Assembly (NCBI GenBank): GCA_000151295.1
Contig: GG745334.1
Span: 537,944 to 558,571, forward strand
DNA: 20,628 bases
Direction of reading: 5' to 3'
From: Allomyces macrogynus ATCC 38327
Taxonomy: Eukaryota; Blastocladiomycota; Blastocladiomycetes; Blastocladiales; Blastocladiaceae
The notes under the pieces are model-generated. The model had not been told where the DNA came from. It was given only the letters and a program-made list of their open reading frames with translations, and ran no database searches. Of this stretch, positions 1-9,100 are shown piece by piece; position 1 is the stretch's first letter, and every line of letters starts with the position of its first letter. A program made the position numbers and the translations under genes.

Positions 1-1673
1 GCCGACATGACATACGTGGGCTTGCGCGCAGCTTGTGAGCAGCGCGGCGACTTTGGATGCGTGGTCTTGGGCCGGTGTGCGTGCGCTGCGGGCGGTGGAG
101 GCGCTGCCGCGAGCAGTCGCGGCATCAAGGGCTTGAATTTGCGCTTGGGCGTGCGCAGGAAATGCTGCACGCGCTGCGCGAGCGGAACGAACGGCGACCC
201 GGCGGCCGGCGCGCTCGCGGCAGTCGAGAGCAGCGCGGCACGGAACGGCTTGAGCACCTTAAGCCCGACAGCCTGAAACACACGACACGTCAGATCCGAA
301 GGGTCGGGCAAGTTGAAATGGAGAGGTCCGAGAGAATGCGTACGCGCTTCTTCTTGACCGGCGAAGCGACAATGCGTAGCGGTGACATGTGCTGCTTGAG
401 AATGCGCCGCAGAGTCGGCGTCTTAGCCACGTCGGCCGCCATTTTCTTGCTCGACAAATAGACAATGTGCTCGGTGCTCGCGACGCGCCGCACGGGCGTC
501 ATCGGCGCGGTATCTGGGGCAAAGAAGTCGGGCACGTCGCCGGTCGCGTGCTCCTCGTGCTCGTCCTCCCACCCGGCCGACGACGCGGCCGAGACGCGTC
601 GCGACGACTCGTTGAGCGGCGTGGGGGGCGCTGTCGTGAGCGGGCTGAAGCCCGTGAAAGGCCCCGAGGACGCACGCCGCGTCGATTCCTCGAAGGGCGT
701 CGGGGGCGCCGTTGTGAGCGGGCTGAAGTCCATGTTGGGAGCTGTAATCGCGCACGGTGGAGTGGATGGGCGGGCAGCGGCCGGTGCTGCGGGCTCAGTC
801 GGGTAGAAGATGATGACGGATTTGCGGCGCGAGCTACGTTTTGATGGTGGGCGAGATGAGGTTAGACAAGAACATCCAGGGGATCACGACGTGATCGACT
901 TTCACGGACCTGCGGCGCAAAGGCGTGTCGATCTTTCCAGTCGCGACCGACGCGGGTTCCAGCACTTGCGTCGTGCCGTTCTCGTGCGCGGCGCGATCAG
1001 CTTCGGCGCGTGGTTTGCGATTCCTAACGTGAATGCGGGACGGCAGTCAGCATCCCCTTCCATTATGAAATCAGGCCGATTTCGATCGAGATCGCGTACC
1101 TTGGCCGCGTCGGCGTGTCGTTTGGCGTCTCCGGAGCCGACACGTCTGCGAGCGCCCGAGGAGTCGACGGCACTGACGACTTGCTCTGCGGATCAACAGG
1201 TTCGGCTGCGCGCGACACCTTGCGCGCCGTCACCGGGCGCTCGGACGTCCGTGTCACGGCAAACGGCGTCAGGTGCACGGGGTCCGCGTCCATGTTGGCC
1301 AGCAGGTCGCCGAGCTCGTCTTCGTCGGCGCTGCTGTCGATTTCCGTGAACACTTGCGCGGGCGAGTCGAGATGCGCCGCTATTATCGAAACGTGAAGCG
1401 TCAACATCCGTCGAGGACGCGATCCGGCCGACCAGGCGGGTGCACGGACGCACCAAAGTACTTGGTGACTGACGGCGTTTCCGGCACGATGCGGCGGCCA
1501 GCATCGCGCTCATCGTCGGCGATCTCGCGCAGATCCACGAATTTGGGCGCGTCAAACTCAAAGTCCAGGTCGATGGCCACAGCGTCGCCGTGCCGGTGTG
1601 CGGGCCGCCGCAGGGGCGTGTGCGTCGCGAACCGGGTCGGCGTCGCTGGCTTGGACGAGCCGGCCGAGTTCAT
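1..1673 (-). CDS. TPX2: TPX2-like spindle assembly factor, 5' part (runs off left edge)
   Basis: Probable homologue of TPX2, the microtubule-binding spindle factor that activates Aurora A kinase. Exons: 1673–1454, 1379–1100, 1023–910, 833–344 and 272 to beyond position 1. The introns are 71–76 nt with GT/AG ends, and all phases agree, giving about 458 residues so far. Residues 38–48 read FEFDAPKFVDL, followed by KYF at 71–73. This resembles the Aurora-A-binding start of TPX2 (YSYDAPxxF, later WF in animals; EFDA.F in plants). In exon 5, KPF is followed about 15 residues later by FVPLAQRVQHFLRTPKR, close to the animal TPX2 segment with KPF and YVPLAQ.V..F..RTP. Between them lies a Ser/Thr-Pro-rich disordered region with a repeated FSPLTTAPPTP motif. 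The start is the ATG at 1673, just upstream of the Aurora-like motif. The C-terminal TPX2 repeats would lie outside the window. The family call rests on remembered motifs, not on a search. Confidence 0.78.
476..730 (-). repeat. TP-rich protein repeat inside the TPX2-like gene
   Basis: Two near-identical copies 78 nt (26 residues) apart encode FSPLTTAPPTP followed by EES or NES and then RR.S. They begin at about 730 and 652 on the minus strand. A third, degenerate copy at about 529–476 encodes APDTAPMTPVRRVAS. Each copy combines Ser/Thr-Pro sites with a downstream RRxS-like motif, so phosphorylation by a proline-directed kinase is a reasonable inference. Confidence 0.8.
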
Positions 1674-2189
1674 GACGGAGAATCCAGGGGTTTACGCGTC
1701 GTTTGTCGTCGTGCAGGGGTAGAGTAGCGAGGGGTTGGGCAGAAGACGACGATGATGATGGTGCGAAGTCGAGAGCCGCCGTCGGTGGTTCGGGGCGGCG
1801 TTTGCGAGGATCAGGCCAGGATTGCGCGTGCAGGGCAAGGCGGAGAGGAAATCAAGGACGCGGGAGCAAGTTGCGGCAAGTCGGCACGGGGATCAGGGGG
1901 GGGGTGGTTGCAGGGGAGGAAGAGCAGTCGACGCGGCGGGAACGGGTGGATCTGACCGGATCTGAGCAGATTCTGCCAAGTGCTGTTCAAGCAGTGTGAT
2001 TTCGCGGCCCTTCTTTTGGCTGCTTCTGCATGAACTTGGACTAACGGGAAACACAACCAAAATCGCAAATCTAAGAGAGCAACGGCAGCGTCCCCGCCAT
2101 CTCGGTCTCGCGCATGCTGTGCACGACGAGGCACGGCAGCTCGTTACGTACGGGCGCACGATCGCGACCTGTGACGACTGCGACGTTCA
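1674..2189. other. Intergenic region between TPX2-like gene and membrane protein gene
   Basis: This stretch lies between the TPX2-like start codon and the stop codon of the next minus-strand gene. It should hold the TPX2-like promoter and 5' UTR and the 3' UTR of the upstream gene. Short open frames on both strands show no recognisable domain. Imperfect GGATCTGA-like repeats occur around 1948–1968, with no known function. No RNA gene was seen. Confidence 0.6.
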
Positions 2190-3242
2190 TCACGCTGTTG
2201 CCGTTGGCTTCATCTCCACATCGTGCTCTGTCACCACGGCTGGCCCCCGTTCAATCCCAAAGATACGGTCGCGTAGCTTGTGCACGACAATCATGATCGC
2301 CGCAAACAGCAGCGTCGCTAAGAGCACGCCCGGGTACATGAACGCGGCGGCGGGCTTCGACTTTAGGTCCGACCGCGGTTGGAGAGGGTGGAGAAGGTCG
2401 CAAATGATCAACATACCAAGACTGGTTCAAATGTCCAACAAATAGCAACGCACCCAATCGAGGAACGAATACACCCAGTACCCGCCCATCAGGTGGTCGA
2501 GGATTGCCCACGCCGCGTAGAGCAATTTGACGACGAGCACGGGCACGAGTGCGATCCAGTTCATGGTCATGCGCCCGAGCACGAGTTCCAACAGGACCAG
2601 GAAGAGCGTGATACCGTGCATCGACATGGACGTGGTGCGGCTCATGGTCGTACCGTTGACGAAACCCTGCAGCACCAGGAACAGAGTGAGAGGCCGTCCG
2701 GGAGCAACGAGAGGGAAAGATTCGACGAGAGCAACGGACATTGCTCAAAAAGATCCAATAAACGGTTACGACGAGCGGGTGGTTGGCCGAGTTCAAGTTG
2801 TGCAACAGCGTATGGATATTGCCCGTGACGGGCGACACGGTCATGGCCGCGCCGAGCTTTTGGTACTTGAAGCCGAAGTAAACCGTCATCTGCAAATCGG
2901 GCGACATTATCAGGTCGTGCTTGACGATATGGAACTGCATCGAGAAGGGATAAATACCGCATAGTACGCAATCAACGAGTACCAATTGAAGTGCGTATAA
3001 TAAAACAGGTAGGATGCCGCATAAATTGCTGAAGAGTAGTGCGTCTCAGCCCAGCCCGCAATCGACAGGCCGACAACGACAAGGCCGTAGACGAGCACAA
3101 TCGAGCGCCAAGTCAGCAGCCCTTTTGGCGAGAGAAACGTTGACGTGACAGCGTCCTTCGGGTGCTCGATACCAGCGCGCAGACGTTGGAAAAATGTTGG
3201 ACGGCCAGCAGGAGATGGCGATGGTGCAGATGAAGTTGACAT
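2190..3242 (-). CDS. Multi-pass membrane protein, FAR-17a/AIG1 or rolling-stone-like (copy 1)
   Basis: Exons: 3242–2958, 2889–2740, 2666–2454 and 2360–2190. Introns of 68, 73 and 93 nt are all phase 0, and the product is 272 residues. Hydrophobic segments lie at about 46–63, 72–100, 133–144, 162–175, 180–202 and 223–242, giving about six helices; the C-terminal tail is polar. The pattern THFNW (Thr83), then MHGITLFLVLLEL (His162), then YWVYSFLDW fits AIG1/FAR-17a-type proteins. In those proteins a membrane Thr and His act in hydrolysis of fatty-acid esters of hydroxy fatty acids (FAHFAs). Rolling-stone proteins share a similar YxYSxLDW ending, so the family call is tentative and the enzyme role is inference. 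The first in-frame ATG is at 3242; the frame stays open a few codons upstream but without an ATG. The next gene upstream is a paralogue, so this is a tandem duplication. Confidence 0.72.
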
Positions 3243-4004
3243 GGTTGCGAGCAAGTCGATGACGGTTCAGCCAAGGTCTATCGTTGACGAGGTATCGCTC
3301 TCGGAAAGCGCTGCTGCTATTTTTAGTTGCGCCCGGCTCGGTGATCGCTTGTTTTAAGCCGTCGTCGCCCGTTCGCGAGCAAGTGTGTTCAGCAGGTCGA
3401 GCAGTCCAGGGTTGCTCAATCGGCCGAAAGTCTGGAGCGCAAGTCGGGCCAGGGAGACTCGAGCGCGAACGCCGTGGTCAGGCGACGAGTTTGGAGAGAA
3501 CTGCGTTGGACCCTTTCAACTCCCATCGTCATCTCGTCACGCTCCAAGCGACTTGTCCAACGCGCCACAGAGCTGAAACAGATGCCGGTGACCCGATTGC
3601 ACCAAGTGTGAAGCTCATGTTGCTTGACCTTGGCTCGAAAAAATGGTTGGACTTGCTAGGGACCTGGGGCCGGAGCAGCCAAAGGGTTGTGCTTGTGAGA
3701 CGTTAGACTAACAGTCACGTTTGTGGGGCCAACGGCCTGCTTTGCACGCTTGCACTTCAGCAAGATCACTGCATGGAGAACCGGAGAGAGCAGCACCTGC
3801 GACGATGGCAACATGGCAAGGCGGCAAGGCGGCAAGACGGACATTTTACAAAAGTGGGATGGGTTGCGATATGCATAATGGACGACGCGCAAGCAGCTGC
3901 AAGATCGGACAGCAGGAACATGAAAATGAGCGAGGACGCTGGAATGGAAAAAGACGGCGCGACAACAACGACGATAGAGGCCAACCAAACACTGTCCACC
4001 CAAT
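3243..4004. other. Intergenic region between the two paralogues
   Basis: This 762-nt region separates the start of copy 1 from the stop of copy 2. Minus-strand open frames of 77–120 codons at 3656–4018 are short, overlap each other and have no recognisable domain. One contains a hydrophobic stretch that is probably fortuitous. The region should contain the promoter of copy 1 and the 3' UTR of copy 2. A short 8-bp tandem repeat is listed separately. Confidence 0.6.
3815..3838 (+). repeat. 8-bp tandem repeat, three copies
   Basis: GGCAAGGC occurs twice in direct succession, followed by a third copy with one change (GGCAAGAC). It lies in non-coding DNA downstream of copy 2. It is probably a small slippage repeat. 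Confidence 0.85.
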
Positions 4005-5426
4005 TTACACGTTGTCACTTGCGTTGAGCCGCGATGCGCTCAACTCGACGTCCTTGTTCGCCTCGTACCCGTCCGGCCGACCCACGATGGCGTCACGAAT
4101 GCGGTGCACCATGAGCATGATCGCGAAAAAGACGATTGCGGCAACGAGCACGCCGGGGTACATGTATGCCGCTGCGGGCTTGGTGTAGTCGAGGAACGAG
4201 TACACCCACGCGTCGCCACTAGGTTGATCGGCAGAAAATGGGTCAATATCCAAGTCCGACGCAGGGGGCAAGGATAAAGGTGGCCTGATGAGCGCAAATG
4301 ACGTACATGGCATGGTAGATGATGGCCCAGCACGTGTAGAGAATCAAGAGAATAACGACGGGCACGATGCCGATCCAGTTCATGCGCATCCGGCCCGTAC
4401 GAAATCTCAAGCAGCACAATCACTAGCGTGACGCCGTGCATGAACACCGACACGAACCGCCCGGGTGTGCTCGTCGACTTGGTGAAGTTCTATACGCGCG
4501 CAGCACAACAAGAGAGAGAAGTGCTCGTGAGAAGATGGACGGAGGAAGGCAAATGCACGCCGTGGACGTGGACGGACATCGCTCAGGAAGATCCAATACA
4601 CGATGACGACAATCGGGTGGTTGGTGCAGTTGAATGTGTAGAGCAGCGAGTGAATCGTCGCCGTCACGTTGGACACGTCCATGTCGTGCTGCACAGCTGT
4701 AGCGCGCGTAAACCGGTAGCCGAGGTAGGCGCTCATCTGTGGGGTCGGTTGCGGGTGGAGAGGGTGAACAGTCACAAATGGTCAGAAATGCCCCCCAAAA
4801 TGATTCGAAATCTGGCAGCATCGCACCCCAAGATAGCACATGAGGCCGAAATGGTTGAGGTGCGTGAACATGAAGCTGCAAAACGCCAAGAAATTCGTCA
4901 GACGATCCGAAAGCGAGGCCAACGGATGGAGAGCAGCGCGATCCGTACACTAAACAACGACGAAGCGCAAAACACGACTTTAGGCGAAACCTGCAGCGTC
5001 GGCGACGAGCGCAAAATCAAAGAACTTCGTACACTGATCATGGGAATGATTCGTGATTGGCGCCAGCGATAACGAATCAGAATCGAGCGGTGGTTAGCTG
5101 ACGGCGACCCGGAGCTTGGCAGCGTGCGAGGAGAAATGCAGCGTAGTCCGTACAACTGCAGCATCGTAACAGTGTTAGGCGACCCAAACACGGTGGAGAA
5201 TACCAAACAACGCGCAATCCATACATTGCAGGTCGTAAATCGAGTCGCCTTTGGAGAACCATCGCACCATGGCGAGGACGAGCACGGCGAGGAACACGAC
5301 GGTCAAGAACGCGCGCCACGCCATAAGCGTGCTCGCCGACATGAGGTTGGACGTGACGGCATCGTGCGGGTATGTGATGCCGGCCACGAGCTTGCGCGAC
5401 ATGCGCTTGGGCGACAGGGCGGCCAT
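4005..5426 (-). CDS. Multi-pass membrane protein, FAR-17a/AIG1 or rolling-stone-like (copy 2; frame broken)
   Basis: Paralogue of the 2190–3242 gene. Supported exons: 5426–5225, 4875–4827, 4736–4578, 4489–4307 and 4218–4005. Introns 4826–4737, 4577–4490 and 4306–4219 have good splice ends. Matches to copy 1 include HDAVTS near the start, FTHLNHFGLMCYLG (putative active Thr), NHPIVVIVYWIFLSD, MHGVTLVIVLLEI (putative His), WVYSFLDY and KPAAAYMYPGV. Exon 4489–4307 carries one extra base in a run of three (4394–4396). Before it the frame ends LLEISYG; after it RMRMNWIGIVPVV resumes in another frame, matching GRMTMNWIALVPV in copy 1. The join between 5225 and 4875 is unresolved, because direct joining is one base out of phase. 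Copy 2 has an intron just before GDAW that copy 1 lacks, and lacks the copy-1 intron after LDW. It may be a functional gene with sequence errors or an early pseudogene. Confidence 0.6.
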
Positions 5427-6184
5427 GGATTTTGGCACGGCACGATGGATGAGGTTGAGGTCCTGGTTTTGGGGATTACTGCCGCGTCTTGCTGCTGCGT
5501 CGTGCTGCCGCGTCTTACAGCTGCTGCTGCTGATGCTGCTGCGCTCGTTGCCTGAAGTGCGCAAAGTGATCAAGTCGGCAAGACGGGTGCGTGGTTGATT
5601 TATTGTTTGAGTGGGGGTGAGGGAGTGGAAGTCGGGACGAGGCAAAGTCTTGGCGGAGCAATGGCAAAGCTCCAACAACGCCACCCCACGGCACACGTCC
5701 TGAGAGAATGAAGAACAACCTGGTTGCTGCGAGCGCGCCGCGCCAGGGACTCGATGGGACATGGTGGGACACGATGGAGCGCGTGATGGCCGACGGCGCG
5801 CATTTTGGGGCAGTGGATGGGATGGGAATGGCTATGAAATGGGAGGCGTGGGCCCAAGGAGAGGAAGCGCACCGCCACCATGAGTGCTTTGCTTGCTGGG
5901 TCACAGTCTTCCCTGGTATCTCGTACATTAAACGCGACGTCCGTAACGACGACAGCGACGACGGCAGCGAAGGACGCCAGAACACGGAAATAAATGCGTA
6001 AATGTTGACTACAACGAGAGCACAGAGCAGGTCTCGGCACGGCGCCGCGAGCGCAAAAGAACGAAATAAAAATCCAAAACCAAATATCAAAAAGATCGTC
6101 TCGACTCCAAGGCCACCCATTCCCCACTTCTCGCTGGCATGGGGGCGCCTCGTCTAGGTGCGACCATCACTCTCCACTTTTTCT
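5427..6184. other. Intergenic region between copy 2 and tricalbin
   Basis: This 758-nt region should contain the promoter and 5' UTR of copy 2 and the 3' UTR of the tricalbin gene. Two overlapping minus-strand frames (about 200 and 175 codons, 5515–6127) are open, but neither shows a recognisable domain and they use different frames of the same DNA. I treat them as non-coding. The stretch next to the copy-2 start is rich in CTG/CAG triplets. Confidence 0.55.
5519..5541 (+). repeat. Interrupted CTG/CAG triplet run in a 5' UTR
   Basis: Four CTG units, one ATG interruption and further CTG units lie about 100 nt upstream of the copy-2 start codon. On the coding (minus) strand they read as CAG. 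It is a small microsatellite with no clear role. Confidence 0.75.
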
Positions 6185-9100
6185 TCAAAAGAAGTGGTGC
6201 CCGTGGCCGGTCAGTTCCGCCATCGAACCTTCCTCGGACTGCGGAATCGAGCCGCTGCCCTTATCCTTGTCCTTGTTGCGCTTGAAGGCCTTGCGCAAGC
6301 CCGCCGTGAACCGGTGGCCCGCCGACTTGGACGGTGCCACGGTCGTGGGCGCCTGCGAGTGGTCCGACTGCGACGACCCGGCACGGCCGCGCGCCGGCGG
6401 CGGCGGCAGGTTGAGCCATCCACTGCTCGTGTCGGCGGCACTGTCGACGGGGAACGCCGAGACAGACGACGACGGGGTCAAGCTGGCCTGCGCCTGCTGC
6501 GCGGTCCAGAGCGACGCCGGGAACGCAATCTCGTCGCGCCACGAGTCATCGATCGCGGGTTCCGCCGCGGGTGGCAGGAACTGCATGGTCGGCGGCAGCG
6601 TCGATGCGTACTGCGCGACGCGTGCCATGAGCCACGGCGGCAGGAGGACGGCCATGTGCAGATGCAGTCGCGGCCGTGCCGAGACGCCGTTCTCGTCGTC
6701 GCCGTTCTCGTCCTGCGGCGCCGCGGTCTTGTGCTCGGCGAGCAGTGCTGCGGCCTGCGTCGTGCCGGCCTTGTCGAGCTTGACGGCGACAGCGAGCGCG
6801 TCGGCGTTGAGCACGAGTGTGACCCACAGGTCGTGCCGCACGTACGCCCACCCGGACCCGGCCGGGTCCATGACGTGCTTGCCGCGGCGCACGCGGTCGG
6901 CGACCACGTCCCACAAGTTCAGCTCGACCATGCCCAACTCACGGTCAGACGTGATCTTGTTCGAGTCCCAGACGGCAAACGACCAGGTCAGCGGGTCCAT
7001 GGGTGCGCCAAGCTGAGTGGCCATGCGTGGCAACGCCGACGTGAACGTCTGTTCCCAGACGGGGTTGCAGTTATCGAGAATCGTGCGCGTATCAAACCGA
7101 ATCTTCTTGGGCGGCGTCGCAAACGAGCCAGCGCCCGGCGGCGTCGGCGGCACGCACCGCACTTTGATGTAGGGGTCCGACGCGCCGTCCGCGTCGACGG
7201 CGGGCAAGTGCACGGCCTCGACGACCGTCACGGCCAACGCGCCGCGCTCGGCCACCTTGTCGACGTGGTCCTCGACATACGTGTTGAGCGACGAGTTGGA
7301 CCCGAAATCGGTCGACGCCGACCGCAGCAGCGGGCCACCGCTCGCGTCCTCGGCGACGGGCGTGCTGAACATACTTGCCCCATCGCCCGGCGCGCCCGAC
7401 CCGGACGGCAGCGACCCGGCGCTCATGGTGCCCACGACCGTCGACGCCTGGTCGGTACCACCGGCCGCGCCGACACCAGACGTCGGCCGCGCAAGCGTCG
7501 CGCTTGCTGCGGCATTCGTCCCCATGCCAAACTTGCCGCCGGCACCCATGCGCTTGCGCGGGTCGAGTCGGTCGAGCGCAGCCTTGGTCTTGGCGAGCGT
7601 GCGCGACGGTAGCTTGGTGATGCGCTGCGCCTCGAACCGGTACGAGACCGTGAGGTAACCCGGCTGCTCGTCCTCGCCAAACCCGGACCGGTCGGCGAGC
7701 GGCAGGTTGACGGTAACTTGCTCGTCGGGTGCAATGTTGGCCACGTCCAGGTCGAGCGAAGTAATCAGCTCGTTCTCCCCAACGCGGTCCCAGTCGAAAA
7801 TGTCGAAGCGGACCTGCGACCGCGACCGGTTCACGAGCGGCAGCTTGGTGCGCTCCTTCCAGACCGGGTTCAGGTTCTTGCGCTGCACGGTCGTGCGGTG
7901 CCACTTTTCGTCGTTGAGGTAGACCTAGAACACACAACACACAAACGCAAAGTGAGCACCAAGAAAAGCAAGTCACACACGCGAGAGACAAACAAAACGT
8001 ACCACCACAAACGGATCCGAACGGCCCGACCGATCCATGACGGGCAAGTTGGTCGCCGACACAATCTCGAGGTAGAGGTACCCCATGTTTGTGATCGACT
8101 CGGTCGGGTCAATCACACACGCAACTGGCGTGAACGCAAACGACATCTTCAGCTTGCCGGACCCGCCAATGTCGAACCACTTCTCCGTCGTCTGCTTGTA
8201 GACGTCGTAAACGTAGCCCTCGTACGACCCAAGAATCGGGTCCTTGCCGCCGGGCCCGCAGCACCGCCCTTTTCGCCAGCGCCCGCAGCACCGACAGCGC
8301 CACTGCCCGCGGGCCCGCCGGGGCGCCGGCCGAAACCGCCCATGGCCGTGGAGTGATGGTGCAACCCACCGGACCCGGGCACCGCCGAAGAAACGAGCCC
8401 CCGTTGCCGACGAGACCATCGATTTTGCCGGGTTCCCGACCGACCCCGGCGACCAGGCCGCCGGCCCGCTCCGTCGCCCAATGCGGCACCCAGAATCCCC
8501 GCCCAACGACCCCATTGAGCCTCGGCCAGTAAAAGCTGCCGCACCAAACACTTTCGGCCGACTGCTCGTAAAATGGGCTCGGCCGACTTCTTGCGCGTAG
8601 CCGTGCAGAATACGGGCAGTTTCGGGTCGTCGAGGTAGAGTTCGACATACGTCGACGTCTTCTTGCTGAGGTCGCGCGCCTGGTGCAGCCTGACCTTGAG
8701 AATCCCGCCAATGTCGTCGGCGTCGGGCGAGAACGTCAGATCCGGCTTCTTGGCGTGGTATGACAGCTCGACCGCGAGCCGCCCGCGCGTTTTGGTCGTC
8801 ATGAGTCCGGCCTCACCGCCGTACAACCGAATGTCATCGAGTTCCGCGACACCGTTGCCCGACCCGGCCGCCGTCTCGGATCTCGGCACCAGGTCGCCCG
8901 TCGCCGGGGCGACCGTCACGTACTGCGAGAGGTCGATCGTGCCGGTGCCTATCAGCGAGTCCTTGAACCCGCGGTTGTTATCCCAGACCTGCACGAGCAC
9001 CGGGTCGGCGATATCGCGCACGAGCGCAAACAGCGTTTCCTGGAACACGCGTGGCAGCGGGCCGGCGGGCACCGTGCGCGTCTGCGCACGCGACTTGCCC

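Noticed and set aside
2890..2957. Very short 23-nt intron (2957–2935) in membrane-protein copy 1
   Set aside because: The longer 68-nt intron to 2890 has a normal length, a CTGATAA branch site, the correct phase and the same position as in copy 2.
3766..3999. Small hydrophobic minus-strand open frame (77 codons) between the paralogues
   Set aside because: Too short and without homology or splice context. The hydrophobicity comes from pyrimidine-rich sequence.
5515..6127. Two long overlapping minus-strand open frames (about 200 and 175 codons) upstream of membrane-protein copy 2
   Set aside because: They use different frames of the same DNA, show no domain or clear splice structure, and long random open frames are common in GC-rich DNA. 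More likely UTR and promoter.
6158..7612. 484-codon plus-strand open frame opposite the tricalbin 3' exon
   Set aside because: It is an Arg/Gly/Val-rich shadow of the antisense tricalbin coding frame, with no recognisable motif.
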